64,000 nt of DNA from Actinoplanes siamensis. Its GTDB lineage: Bacteria; Actinomycetota; Actinomycetes; Mycobacteriales; Micromonosporaceae. Shown one piece after another: positions 8,136-16,098 of this stretch (the stretch's first letter is position 1; each line of letters begins with the position of its first letter). The position numbers and the translations under genes are program-made. The stretch spans positions 1 to 64,000 of the forward strand of contig NZ_BOMW01000033.1 of assembly GCF_016862395.1 (NCBI RefSeq). Direction: 5' to 3'. A model generated the notes under the pieces. It was given only the letters and a program-made list of their open reading frames with translations. It was not told the DNA's origin and did no database searches.

Positions 8136-9773
8136 ATGGCCGACGATCCGCCGCCCCCTCCGCTCCCCGACGAGCCGGCTCGCTCCGGCATCGCCGCCGA
8201 GCCGGCTCCTCCGAGCGTCACCGCCGACGCCGTGCCGCCCTTCCCGGCCGACGCGGCGCGGACCGTCGCCCCGGTCCCGGGCCGGCGCTCCGGCTGGCGC
8301 CGCTGGCTGCCGGTGACCGGCGTGATCGCGCTGATCGCGGTGGCCGCCATCGCCATGCTGATCTTCCTGGGTTACAGCATCGGGGTGACCGGCCTCGCCA
8401 TCGGCCTGACCGCGGCGATCCTCCCGGTCCCGCTGCTGGCCAGCGCGTTCGCCTGGCTCGACAGGTACGAGCCGGAGCCGGTGAAGTACCTGATCTTCTG
8501 CTTCGCCTGGGGCGCCGCGGTGGCGACCGCTGTGGCGCTGGCCGTCAACACCGGCGCGGCCTGGCTGTTCGAGAAGATCGGCCTGCCGGACGCGCTGGTC
8601 GCGGTCCTGGTGGCGCCGTTCGTCGAGGAGTCGATGAAGGCTGTCGGCCCGGTCCTGCTGTTCTGGCGGCGCCGCGCCGAGTGGTCCGGCATCACCGACG
8701 GCATCGTCTACTGCGGCCTCTCCGCGCTCGGCTTCGCCATGGTGGAGAACGTGCTCTATCTGGGCGGACACGGCTACGCCTCGGGCGCCGAGCAGTACGG
8801 GCCGGCCACCGGCCTGACCAACGTCTTCCTGATCTTCATCGTCCGGATCCTGTTCACCGGCTTCGCGCACCCGCTCTTCACCTCGATGACCGGCATCGGA
8901 CTGGGCATCGCGGCGCGCACCGCGGACCGGCACGTGCGCTGGCTGGCGCCGATCGGCGGCTGGCTGCTCGCGATGATCCTGCACGGCACGTTCAACCTGC
9001 TGCCGACGCTCTCCGCGGCCACCGGGGAATCCCTGATCATGTTGTACGGCTATCTCGGGTTCATGGTGCCGTTCTTCTTCGCGGTGGTCGGCTTCGCCAT
9101 CGCGCTGCGCAGCTGGGAGGGCCGGCTGACCGAGCGGGTGCTGCACCACTACGTGCGCGCCGGCTGGTTCGCGCCGCCCGAGGTGGCAGCGCTGGGCAGC
9201 CTGGGCCGGCGGCACTCGGCCCGGCAGTGGGCCAGGCGGGTGGCCGGCCCGCCCGGGATGAAGGCGATGCGCAGCTTCCAGTTCGCCGCGACCCGGCTGG
9301 CCATCCTGCGCGACGGCATGCAGCGCGGGCTGGCCGGCGACGCGCGGGAGATGGAGAAGGCGGGCGTGGAGGAGCGCGAGCTGCTCGCCGCGGTCACCGG
9401 GTATCGCTCGGTCTTCGCCGGGCGCGACCCGCAGACACCGCCGGCCTGGTGGGACGGGCAGGCCTACCGGATCACCTTCCCGGACGGGGTGGTGCGCACG
9501 GTGGCGCCGCCGGCCGAACCGGTCATGCCGGTCCCGGTGCGGCTGCCGCCGCCGATGCCGGTGTACGCCTACGGACCGCCCCCGGGCGCGTACCCGCCGC
9601 CTGCGCAGCATCCGGGCGCTTACCCGCCGCCTGCGCAGCATCCGGGCGCGTACCCGCCGCCTGCGCAGCATCCCGGCGCCCAGCAGGCGTTCCCGCAGCA
9701 GCCGGGCACGCAGCCGGCGTCCCCGCAGTACCCCGGCCCGCAGTACCCCGGGCAGTACCCGCCCTACAGGTAG
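8136..9773 (+). CDS. PrsW-family intramembrane metalloprotease
   Basis: A 545-residue polytopic membrane protein. After a Pro-rich cytosolic N-terminus come about eight membrane segments. They contain VAPFVEESMKA (EExxK-like first motif), the central GFAMVENVLYL segment (FxxxEN-like) and HGTFNLLP near the end, which carry the Glu/His ligands expected of PrsW (Abi/CAAX-type) proteases. In Bacillus PrsW cleaves an anti-sigma factor; no anti-sigma gene is adjacent here. The C-terminus is a Pro/Gln/Tyr-rich tail built partly from three exact 30-bp repeats. The stop overlaps the convergent GroES-like gene by 10 bp. Confidence 0.87.
   Translation: MADDPPPPPLPDEPARSGIAAEPAPPSVTADAVPPFPADAARTVAPVPGRRSGWRRWLPVTGVIALIAVAAIAMLIFLGYSIGVTGLAIGLTAAILPVPLLASAFAWLDRYEPEPVKYLIFCFAWGAAVATAVALAVNTGAAWLFEKIGLPDALVAVLVAPFVEESMKAVGPVLLFWRRRAEWSGITDGIVYCGLSALGFAMVENVLYLGGHGYASGAEQYGPATGLTNVFLIFIVRILFTGFAHPLFTSMTGIGLGIAARTADRHVRWLAPIGGWLLAMILHGTFNLLPTLSAATGESLIMLYGYLGFMVPFFFAVVGFAIALRSWEGRLTERVLHHYVRAGWFAPPEVAALGSLGRRHSARQWARRVAGPPGMKAMRSFQFAATRLAILRDGMQRGLAGDAREMEKAGVEERELLAAVTGYRSVFAGRDPQTPPAWWDGQAYRITFPDGVVRTVAPPAEPVMPVPVRLPPPMPVYAYGPPPGAYPPPAQHPGAYPPPAQHPGAYPPPAQHPGAQQAFPQQPGTQPASPQYPGPQYPGQYPPYR
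9582..9671 (+). repeat. Three tandem 30-bp coding repeats in the PrsW tail
   Basis: Copies start at 9582, 9612 and 9642 and are almost identical at DNA level. Each encodes PGAYPPPAQH. The near-identity implies recent expansion, and copy number probably varies between strains without shifting frame. Confidence 0.9.
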
Positions 9774-10105
9774 AGGCCGGTGCCGTCCGCGTCGACCCGG
9801 GTGGCCGCGACCGCGTGCACGTCCCGCTCGCGGAGCAGCACGTACTCCTTGCCGTGCAGTTCCACCTCGGAACGGTCGTCCGGGTCGAACAGGACCCGGT
9901 CACCGACCACGATCGACCGGACGTTCGGCCCGACACCGACAGCGGTGGCCCAGGAGAGCCGCCGCCCCATCGAGGCGGTGGCCGGGATGACGATGCCCGC
10001 CGTGGAGCGGCGCTCGCCCTCCCCGCCGTCCTGGCGCACGAGGACGCGGTCGTGCAGCATCCGGATCGGCAGTCCGTTCTCGGTACGGGTGGTGTCGGCG
10101 CTCAC
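9764..10105 (-). CDS. GroES-like co-chaperonin (Cpn10 family), stand-alone
   Basis: A 113-residue protein with GLPIRMLHDRVLVR, the GGIVIP-equivalent STAGIVIPATA and VGDRVLFDPDDRSEVELHGKEYVLLRERD. These are the Cpn10 beta-barrel landmarks. No groEL adjoins it, so it is probably the extra GroES-like paralogue common in actinomycetes rather than the housekeeping groES. It starts at GTG 10105, with -10 TACCGT (10114-10119) 8 nt upstream. Its stop lies inside the end of the convergent PrsW gene. Confidence 0.85.
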   Translation of the reverse strand: MSADTTRTENGLPIRMLHDRVLVRQDGGEGERRSTAGIVIPATASMGRRLSWATAVGVGPNVRSIVVGDRVLFDPDDRSEVELHGKEYVLLRERDVHAVAATRVDADGTGLYL

Positions 10106-10113
10106 GAATGCAG

Positions 10114-10119
10114 ACGGTA
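10114..10119 (-). promoter_or_regulatory. Leaderless -10 (TACCGT) for the GroES-like gene
   Basis: TACCGT on the minus strand is followed by 8 nt and GTG 10105; no Shine-Dalgarno sequence is present. Confidence 0.5.
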
Positions 10120-10199
10120 CGCCGCCTCCCGCCGGGCCGATCCGAGTGGTCCGGATCGCGCGGGGTGGGTCACGGGGCGATTTCCGTACGTGAGGGCAC

Positions 10200-10205
10200 T
10201 ACGGT
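10200..10205 (+). promoter_or_regulatory. Probable -10 (TACGGT) for the AI-2E-family permease
   Basis: TACGGT lies 37 nt before TTG 10243. Unlike the leaderless genes nearby, this one keeps a leader with a GAGGGGG ribosome binding site. Confidence 0.45.
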
Positions 10206-10242
10206 GTGGATGGTGTGACGACTGGGGCGAGGGGGTAGGCGG

Positions 10243-11505
10243 TTGAACCGCTTGCAACGTGTCCGGGAGAACCTGCGCAGGGCCTACGACACGGGACGGG
10301 AGTCGGTCCGGGTGGCGCGCATCGAACGGCCGCCGGATCCGGAGCCGGAGGAGGACGTCGAGTTCACCCCGCCCGCTCCCGAGCCGGCCGTGGTGCACGG
10401 CTCGACGAGCAGCCTGGACGACGTGGACGTGCCGCACTCGCTGCGGATCGCGGCGGCCTGGAGCTGGCGGCTGATCGTGGTCGGCCTGATCGGCTACGTC
10501 GGGCTCCGCTTCATCGGCATGGTCAGCGTGGTGGTCGTTCCGCTCGCCATCGCGCTGCTGCTCACCGCGCTGCTCGGCCCGGCCGTCGGCTGGCTGCTCA
10601 AGCTGCGCCTGCCACGCTCCCTGGCCACCTTCCTGGTGCTGATCTGCGGCCTGGGCGCGGTGGCCGGCACGCTGACCCTGGTGGTCAACCAGTTCATCGA
10701 CGGGCTGCCGCAGCTGACCGAGAAGGCCAGCGCCGGCGTCCGGCAGATCCAGGACTGGGCGCGGACCGGCCCGTTGCACCTGTCCGACCACCAGGTGGAC
10801 CAGGCCATCGACTCGGCGCAGAACTGGGTGAACGACAACACCTCGTCGCTCACCTCGACCGGCATCTCCACCGCGGCAACCGTCTTCGAGCTGCTCACCG
10901 GGTTGCTGCTGGTCCTCTTCTCGACGTTCTTCTTCCTGCGCGACGGGCGCAAGATCTGGCGCTTCATCGTCCGGCTGTTCCCGGTCAACGCCCGCTGGTC
11001 GCTGGCCGACGCCGGGGACGCGTCCTGGACCACGCTGGGCGCCTACGTCCGGGCGACCGTCCTGGTGGCCTTCATCGACGCGGTCGGCATCGGGCTGGCC
11101 CTGCTGATCCTGGACGTGCAGTTCCCGTTCCCGCTGGCCGCGCTGGTGTTCCTGGGCGCCTTCGTGCCGATCGTCGGCGCCAGCGTGTCCGGCGCGGTGG
11201 CGGTGCTGGTCGCGTTGGTCGGGCAGGGCTGGGTGGTCGCGCTGATCACGCTGGGCGCGGTGATCCTGGTTCAGCAGCTGGAGGGCCACGTCCTGCAGCC
11301 CCTGATCATGGGCCGGGCGGTGGCGATCCACCCACTCGCGGTGATCATCGGGATCGCCTGCGGCGTGGTGCTGGCCGGGATCATCGGGGCGCTTGTCGCG
11401 GTCCCGCTGATCGCGGTCCTGAACACCGGCATCCGCCGGCTGTCCCGCCGCCGTCCGGAGATCCCGCCCGACGCGGTGGTGGTCACGGCGGGTGGCCAGA
11501 GATGA
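10243..11505 (+). CDS. AI-2E-family (PerM/UPF0118) transporter
   Basis: A 420-residue protein. After about 75 acidic, Pro-rich residues come eight predicted membrane segments, with the large loop between the third and fourth holding VNQFIDGLPQLTEKASAGV. The tail segments include FLGAFVPIVGASVSGAVAVLV and HPLAVIIGIACGVVLAGIIGA, which fit the AI-2E/PerM family. Members export small molecules or exchange sodium and protons; the role here is open. GAGGGGG at 10229-10235 supports the TTG start. Confidence 0.85.
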   Translation: MNRLQRVRENLRRAYDTGRESVRVARIERPPDPEPEEDVEFTPPAPEPAVVHGSTSSLDDVDVPHSLRIAAAWSWRLIVVGLIGYVGLRFIGMVSVVVVPLAIALLLTALLGPAVGWLLKLRLPRSLATFLVLICGLGAVAGTLTLVVNQFIDGLPQLTEKASAGVRQIQDWARTGPLHLSDHQVDQAIDSAQNWVNDNTSSLTSTGISTAATVFELLTGLLLVLFSTFFFLRDGRKIWRFIVRLFPVNARWSLADAGDASWTTLGAYVRATVLVAFIDAVGIGLALLILDVQFPFPLAALVFLGAFVPIVGASVSGAVAVLVALVGQGWVVALITLGAVILVQQLEGHVLQPLIMGRAVAIHPLAVIIGIACGVVLAGIIGALVAVPLIAVLNTGIRRLSRRRPEIPPDAVVVTAGGQR

Positions 11506-11603
11506 GACCCGCGGTCGTACGTCTGTGGAACGGCCCCCTGGCGCCCGCCACGCGACGCCGGGGCCGGCCCGGAAGGTAGCGCGGCGCCCGGCCCCGGCTG
11601 GTC

Positions 11604-11627
11604 CCCAGGGGCGTCTCCGGGCCCTGG
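11604..11627. repeat. Intergenic hairpin of the CCCAGGGGCGTCTC family
   Basis: CCAGGG (11605-11610) and CCCTGG (11622-11627) flank a GC-rich loop. The 14-mer CCCAGGGGCGTCTC at 11604-11617 recurs exactly at 32316-32329. It lies between the permease gene and the sulfur operon terminator. Confidence 0.5.
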
Positions 11628-11670
11628 ACACACGCTGCGGGCTGGCGGCGTACCCATCGACGGGGGTGTG

Positions 11671-11702
11671 AAAAGGGCGGGAGCCCCGAAGGGATCCCGC
11701 CC
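11671..11702 (-). terminator. Rho-independent terminator of the cysA2-sseC operon
   Basis: On the minus strand GGGCGGGA pairs with TCCCGCCC across a 12-nt loop and is followed directly by TTTT. It lies 20 bp past the sseC stop. Confidence 0.85.
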
Positions 11703-11721
11703 CGAAACAGAGCGTGAGCGG

Positions 11722-12069
11722 TCAGACCGTGGCGACGCCGAGCGCGACCTCGTTGACGCCGCGGGCGGCGTCCACGGCGAGCTCGCCGTTGCCGAATCGG
11801 CTCAGGGCGCGCAGCGTCCAGGAGCCCGGCGCGGCGAAGAAGCGGAAGACGCCCTCGGGAGAGGTGACGACCTCGGCGGTGAACTCGCCGGACGAGTCGA
11901 GCAGGCGGACGTAGGCGCCGCCGACCAGCTCGCCCTCGGCGGTGCGCACGACGCCGGTGATGACGGTTTCCTTTTGCAGGTCGACGCTCGCGGGGAGGGG
12001 AGCGGACTGGTCGGGAGCGGCGCAGCCGGCCGCGATGTTGGCAGCGGTGGGAGAGGTCATGACGGTCAC
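11722..12069 (-). CDS. sseC: DUF1416 protein, SseC-like sulfurtransferase partner
   Basis: A 115-residue protein of the DUF1416 family (SseC in mycobacteria), which regularly follows the CysA2-type rhodanese. It has a CAAPDQ segment near the start, then a carboxypeptidase-regulatory-like beta fold (ITGVVRTAEGELVGGAYVRLLD, GEFTAEVVTSPEGVFRFFAAPGSWTL). GTG 12069 overlaps the cysA2 stop (GTGA), so the two are coupled. ATG 12060 is a possible alternative. It is thought to assist thiosulfate/mercaptopyruvate sulfur transfer; the exact reaction is not established. Confidence 0.88.
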   Translation of the reverse strand: MTVMTSPTAANIAAGCAAPDQSAPLPASVDLQKETVITGVVRTAEGELVGGAYVRLLDSSGEFTAEVVTSPEGVFRFFAAPGSWTLRALSRFGNGELAVDAARGVNEVALGVATV

Positions 12070-12914
12070 GCCTTTCCGGGCTCGTCGCCGAGGGCGATCG
12101 GCACACCGATGAGCGAGCCGTACTCGGTCCAGGAGCCGTCGTAGTTCTTCACGTTCTCGTGGCCGAGCAGCTCCTTGAGCACGAACCAGCTGTGCGAGGA
12201 GCGCTCACCGATCCGGCAGTACGCGATGGTGTCCTTGCTGCCGTCCAGCCCGGCGTCGCCGTAGATCTTGGCGAGTTCCTCGTCGGACTTGAACGTGCCG
12301 TCCTCGTTGGCGGCCTTGCTCCACGGCACGCTGATCGCGGTCGGGATGTGACCGGCGCGCTGCGACTGCTCCTGCGGCAGGTGCGCCGGGGCGAGCAGGC
12401 GGCCGGCGAACTCGTCGGGGCTGCGCACGTCGACCAGGTTCTTCACGCCGATGGCCTGCACGACCTCGTCGCGGAACGCGCGGATCTCCAGGTCCGGCGC
12501 CTTGGCCTGGTAGTTGGTCTTCTCGCGGCTGGGCACGTCCTTGGTGTACGTGCGGGCGTCGAGCTCCCACTTCTTGCGGCCGCCGTCGAGCAGCTTGACC
12601 GACTCGTGGCCGTACAGCTTGAAGTACCAGTACGCGTACGCCGCGAACCAGTTGTTGTTGCCGCCGTAGAGGATCACGGTGTCGTCGTTGGAGATGCCCC
12701 GCTCGGACAGCAGCGCGGAGAACTGCTCCTGGTTGACGAAGTCGCGGCGGACCGGGTCCTGCAGGTCCTGCTTCCAGTCGATCTTGATCGCGCCCGGGAT
12801 GTGGCCACCGTCGTACGCGGTGGTGTCCTCGTCGACCTCGACGAAGACGATGCCGGGGGTCTCCAGGTTCTGCTCGGCCCAGTCGGCCGACACGAGTGCG
12901 GTGTCGCGACTCAT
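12066..12914 (-). CDS. cysA2: Thiosulfate/3-mercaptopyruvate sulfurtransferase (rhodanese, CysA2-like)
   Basis: A 282-residue tandem rhodanese. The N-terminal domain has HIPGAIKIDW and the C-terminal domain has the active loop CRIGERSS with catalytic Cys233 (approximate), as in mycobacterial CysA2. It moves sulfane sulfur from thiosulfate or mercaptopyruvate to acceptors such as cyanide or thioredoxin-like proteins. GGGAG about 8 nt before ATG 12914 is the ribosome binding site. Upstream lies a cysteine-rich leader peptide, so expression is probably tuned by cysteine. It is the first structural gene of a two-gene operon ending at the 11671 terminator. Confidence 0.93.
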   Translation of the reverse strand: MSRDTALVSADWAEQNLETPGIVFVEVDEDTTAYDGGHIPGAIKIDWKQDLQDPVRRDFVNQEQFSALLSERGISNDDTVILYGGNNNWFAAYAYWYFKLYGHESVKLLDGGRKKWELDARTYTKDVPSREKTNYQAKAPDLEIRAFRDEVVQAIGVKNLVDVRSPDEFAGRLLAPAHLPQEQSQRAGHIPTAISVPWSKAANEDGTFKSDEELAKIYGDAGLDGSKDTIAYCRIGERSSHSWFVLKELLGHENVKNYDGSWTEYGSLIGVPIALGDEPGKA

Positions 12915-12921
12915 CGATTCA

Positions 12922-12946
12922 CTCCCTGATGGTGGGTGAGGGGAGA
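12922..12946 (-). promoter_or_regulatory. cysA2 ribosome binding site with a facing anti-SD stretch
   Basis: On the minus strand the ribosome binding site AGGGAG (about 12922-12927) is preceded by CTCCCC (12941-12946), which can pair with it. This could hide the site when the leader peptide is not being translated slowly. Confidence 0.4.
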
Positions 12947-13082
12947 GTCAGCGCACGGAGGTGTGGTCGCACCCCGCGCGGACCCATAACTTGGTGGGAT
13001 CACGGGCTGGTCGTGCGACGGCGCCACTGCCGGACAGAGAGATGCCCTGGGCTAAAGGAAGAGGGTGCTCAGCACCGAGTGG

Positions 13083-13101
13083 CCCCGTCAGTCAGTGACG
13101 G
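13083..13101 (-). promoter_or_regulatory. Hairpin at the end of the cysteine leader peptide
   Basis: CCCGTCA and TGACGGG form a 7-bp stem with a CTGAC loop across the last codons and stop of the leader peptide. A second stem, GGTGCT/AGCACC, follows at 13064-13076. No T-tract follows either, so this fits translational control better than transcription termination. Confidence 0.5.
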
Positions 13102-13168
13102 GACGACACAGGCACGCGGCCATGCGGCACAGGTCGACCGCACGCCTTTTCGTGAGCAACGGGCTCAT
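13088..13168 (-). CDS. Cysteine-rich leader peptide (attenuator uORF) of cysA2-sseC
   Basis: A 26-codon ORF 170 bp upstream of cysA2 on the same strand. It ends DLCRMAACLCRPVTD, with three Cys codons in eight positions, after an Arg/Lys-rich stretch (LLTKRRAV). A -10 hexamer TAATGT lies 8 nt before ATG 13168, so it is probably leaderless. Mycobacterial cysA2-sseC operons are known to be governed by leaderless polycysteine uORFs that sense cysteine supply, and this has the same position and composition. At low cysteine, ribosomes should stall at the Cys codons and expose the cysA2 ribosome binding site. The function here is inferred from that precedent. Confidence 0.85.
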   Translation of the reverse strand: MSPLLTKRRAVDLCRMAACLCRPVTD

Positions 13169-13176
13169 GGTTCGGG

Positions 13177-13182
13177 ACATTA
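13177..13182 (-). promoter_or_regulatory. Leaderless -10 (TAATGT) for the sulfur operon
   Basis: TAATGT on the minus strand is followed by 8 nt and then the leader-peptide ATG. It is the most likely promoter for the whole cysA2-sseC transcript. Confidence 0.6.
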
Positions 13183-13237
13183 CCAGCGGTCCCAGGGCAC
13201 GGAACAGTACCAACCACGATCCGGGACGAGGCGGGGG

Positions 13238-14023
13238 TCACAGGCCGCCCGCGTTGAGGTTCACCTCGTCGGCCCCGAACGTGACGTTCAGCCCGGCCGG
13301 GGTGGCGGTCACCGACTGCACCTTGAGCTGCATCGGGAGCTTCGGCGCCGGGATGTCCAGGGCCATCCGCCGGGCCTGCGCGTCGACGATGTTCTGGATC
13401 AGCGGCAGGTCCGGCAGATTCGTCGCCTTCACGTCGGCGAAACGTACCTGAATCGCGTTCTCGACCACTGTCAGCTTGGCGGTGCCGGACAGGTCGACCT
13501 GCTGGCCGAGCGCGGTGACCCGGACCGCGCCGATCAGCTTGCCGTCCTTCTCGGAGAGCTGCACGCCCTTCTGCCCGAGCAGGGCGACCAGCTGCGGGTA
13601 GTCGATGGTGCCGTTGGCCGTCACGGCGCCGACCACGACGTCGCCGGCGCCGCTGCGCAGCGTGTCCAGCGAGGCCCGCACGTCCTTGGCGTGGATGTCG
13701 AGCACCGGCAGGGCGATCTTCCTGTCGTTCTCGATCGGCGCGGTCAGGTTCGGCACCTGGATGTGGATCTCCTGGTACCGCCCGTCGAGCACCTGGGTGA
13801 CGAACGGGAAGCCCTCGATCGTCACCTCGGGGGTGTCGCTCGTCGCCCGCTGCGCGCGCACCTGCTCGGCGACCTTGTCGGCGATGACGCCCTCGGCGAA
13901 CCCCTTGCCCCACCGGTCCGCGACGAACGCGCCGCCGAGCAGCAGGAGCAGCAGGATCACCACGAAGATCAGCAGCCCGCGCCCACGACGGCGGCGCGGA
14001 GCGGTCTCGTACACCTCGGCCAC
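13238..14023 (-). CDS. DUF2993 domain-containing membrane-anchored protein
   Basis: A 261-residue protein. An Arg-rich cytosolic stretch (PRRRRGRG) precedes one membrane segment (LLIFVVILLLLLLGGAFV), and the remaining 215 residues are extracytoplasmic beta-rich DUF2993. It resembles lipid-binding TULIP/LmeA-type proteins of actinobacteria, for example a mycobacterial protein needed for lipomannan elongation; this parallel is inference. GTG 14023 is preferred because GGAGGG lies 4-5 nt upstream. The longer frame to 14098 lacks a ribosome binding site. TACGGT about 30 nt upstream of the GTG is a possible -10. Confidence 0.82.
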   Translation of the reverse strand: MAEVYETAPRRRRGRGLLIFVVILLLLLLGGAFVADRWGKGFAEGVIADKVAEQVRAQRATSDTPEVTIEGFPFVTQVLDGRYQEIHIQVPNLTAPIENDRKIALPVLDIHAKDVRASLDTLRSGAGDVVVGAVTANGTIDYPQLVALLGQKGVQLSEKDGKLIGAVRVTALGQQVDLSGTAKLTVVENAIQVRFADVKATNLPDLPLIQNIVDAQARRMALDIPAPKLPMQLKVQSVTATPAGLNVTFGADEVNLNAGGL

Positions 14024-14094
14024 AGCGCCCTCCCCGGTTCGTGACTGCCGAGCACCGTACATGCCCCGGTCCACGGAGCCGCGAAACGGATGGT

Positions 14095-15093
14095 TCATCG
14101 GAGATAGAAGTGGACCAGCAGGTACGCCGCGCCGAACGTCAGCGCGAAGCCGCCGAGCGGGCCGGTCATGTGCCGGGCCAGCCAGAACGTCGGCGTCTCA
14201 CCGGCCAGCCGGCGACCGGCCTCACCGAAGTTCACCGCCAGGTCGACCAGGATCGCGGCGACCGCGGCGACCAGGCCGGCCACCGCGCCCTTGGCCGGGG
14301 TGAACGGGAAGACCAGTTGGCTGCCGAGCCACGCGGTGGCGAACGTGCCCACCATCGCGCCCAGGACGATGCCGGCCGCGCCGCGGGGCACCTGCGCGGC
14401 GATCCGCGGCTTCGGGAAGACCGCGTCGGTCAGCCGGGCGACCAGCAGCGCCAGCCCGGCGCCGGTGCAGCAGACCAGGATCGCCTGGTCGCCCAGTGGC
14501 TGGCGGCTGAGCACGATCGGAATCGCGTACGCCACCACGCCGAGCACGATCAGCAGAGTGGTCCGCCAGGAGTCGCCGATCCGGTGCCGGTCCTGCGCGC
14601 GGACCGCCTGGGCGATCAGCGCGGCCAGGAAACCGGCCACCGTCACGTACAACAGCGGGGTCAGCCCGGCCCGGTCCGCGGTGGCCACCAGATAACAGCC
14701 GGCCAGGCCGGCGACGCCGACCACCGCGGCGGTCGCCGAGGCGGCCGGCGGGTTCAGCGCCATGGTCCAGGCGAGCAGGCCGAGAAGCTGAATGCCGAAG
14801 AGCACGACGGCGTACGGCATCCGCACGTCCGGCCCGGTCGTCAGGGTGCCGGCGAGCAGCGCCGCCGCGAGCAGCGCCGCGAACCCGCCGATAGCCACCG
14901 ACAGCTTGGCCCGGACCGGGACGACCTCGATCTCCTCGAACTCCTCCTCGTCCGGATCCGGCGCGCCGGGGCCGGGGCGCTCGTCGGGGTCCTCGTCCGG
15001 CACGGCGCCGTACATCCCGGCTTTCGGGCGGCCCGGAGTCAGGCGCGCGACGTCACGGGAGGCGTCGGCGTCCCAGGGGTCGTCCTGGGGCAT
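14095..15093 (-). CDS. Polytopic membrane protein of unknown function
   Basis: A 332-residue protein. The first 95 residues are acidic and Pro/Asp-rich, including [15 protein letters not shown]. About nine hydrophobic segments follow to the C-terminus (for example [21 protein letters not shown]). The glycine- and alanine-rich helices recall actinobacterial multipass proteins found near this spot in other genomes, but I do not recognise a named family or active-site motif. The start is uncertain: ATG 15093 has no clear ribosome binding site, and GTG 15105 is an alternative. Confidence 0.7.
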   Translation of the reverse strand: MPQDDPWDADASRDVARLTPGRPKAGMYGAVPDEDPDERPGPGAPDPDEEEFEEIEVVPVRAKLSVAIGGFAALLAAALLAGTLTTGPDVRMPYAVVLFGIQLLGLLAWTMALNPPAASATAAVVGVAGLAGCYLVATADRAGLTPLLYVTVAGFLAALIAQAVRAQDRHRIGDSWRTTLLIVLGVVAYAIPIVLSRQPLGDQAILVCCTGAGLALLVARLTDAVFPKPRIAAQVPRGAAGIVLGAMVGTFATAWLGSQLVFPFTPAKGAVAGLVAAVAAILVDLAVNFGEAGRRLAGETPTFWLARHMTGPLGGFALTFGAAYLLVHFYLR

Positions 15094-15239
15094 GGAGGGA
15101 AACACGACAGCGATGGTGCCAGAACCGCGCCGGGCGCCCAATTCGCCGCCCGGATGTAAAAGCCTTGTTACGAAGCGGGCGTTATGGCACCTAGCAGGCG
15201 TTTGCTGCATCACTTGCGAGCGCGAACCGGTCGCCACGT

Positions 15240-15258
15240 CCGATGCATCGGTTAAGGT
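15240..15258 (+). promoter_or_regulatory. glnR promoter: palindrome plus -10
   Basis: A perfect 12-bp palindrome, CCGATGCATCGG (15240-15251), abuts TTAAGGT, whose TAAGGT (15253-15258) can serve as a -10. This would give a leader of about 110 nt before GTG 15374. The palindrome is a candidate operator; its binder is unknown. Confidence 0.45.
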
Positions 15259-15373
15259 AACGGCAACCCACCCGTCGGTGACGCCGGGCCCAGTCTCTCC
15301 GGTGGCGAAGCTCCGAGCTGCGCGAACCGGGTCACCCGAGCGGCCGTCGGTTGCCGCGAGGACGGAGGTGAGT

Positions 15374-16090
15374 GTGGAGATCCTTCTGTTGGTGACGGCA
15401 CGTGCCGGTGAGCCTTCCGCCGTGCTGCCCGCCCTGGATTTGCTGCCCCACTCGGTACGGACCGCCCCCCGTGACGTGCGCACCCTGGTGTCCGGGCCGA
15501 GCCCGGACGCGGTGCTGGTCGACGCCCGGTCGGAGCTCTCCGAGGCGCGTGCCACCTGTCGCATGCTGCACGCCACAGGCATCGGTGTCCCGCTGGTCGC
15601 GGTGGTGACCGAGGCCGGCCTGATCGCGCTGAACGCGGACTGGGGTGTCGACGACGTCATCCTGGCCGGCGCCGGTCCGGCCGAGGTGGAGGCCCGGCTG
15701 CGGCTCTGCGTCGGCCGGCTGAACAACGCGACCGCCGGGGCCGGCGGCTCGATCCGGGCCGGTGAGCTCAACATCGACCCGGACACCTACGCCGCGAAGC
15801 TCAAGGGCCGCCCGCTCGACCTCACCTACAAGGAGTTCGAGCTGCTCAAGTTCCTGGCCCAGCACCCGGGCCGGGTCTTCACCCGTGACCAGCTGCTGCG
15901 CGAGGTCTGGGGTTACGACTACTTCGGCGGCACCCGCACCGTCGACGTGCACGTCAGGCGTCTGCGGGCGAAGCTCGGCTCGGAGTACGAGTCGATGATC
16001 GGGACCGTGCGCCAGGTGGGTTACAAGTTCGTGACCCCGCCGACCGGCCGCCAGTTGCCGGACAACGACCCGATCTCGCTCCCGGTCTGA
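15374..16090 (+). CDS. glnR: Nitrogen response regulator GlnR
   Basis: A 238-residue OmpR-type orphan regulator. The atypical receiver ([44 protein letters not shown]) matches actinomycete GlnR, which lacks a full phosphorylation pocket. Asp50 in [10 protein letters not shown] aligns with the structural Asp50 of GlnR. The winged helix ([38 protein letters not shown]) is near-canonical. GlnR controls glnA, amtB, nitrate genes and, with PhoP, phosphate-linked genes. GTG 15374 is chosen since GGAGG sits 5-9 nt upstream; GTG 15368 overlaps that site. mshD follows after 8 bp. Confidence 0.92.
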   Translation: MEILLLVTARAGEPSAVLPALDLLPHSVRTAPRDVRTLVSGPSPDAVLVDARSELSEARATCRMLHATGIGVPLVAVVTEAGLIALNADWGVDDVILAGAGPAEVEARLRLCVGRLNNATAGAGGSIRAGELNIDPDTYAAKLKGRPLDLTYKEFELLKFLAQHPGRVFTRDQLLREVWGYDYFGGTRTVDVHVRRLRAKLGSEYESMIGTVRQVGYKFVTPPTGRQLPDNDPISLPV

Positions 16091-16098
16091 GCGCCGCG

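Noticed and set aside
15094-15373. Canonical GlnR self-binding boxes in the glnR promoter
   Set aside because: GTTAC and GTAAC-like pieces occur but not with the proper spacing.
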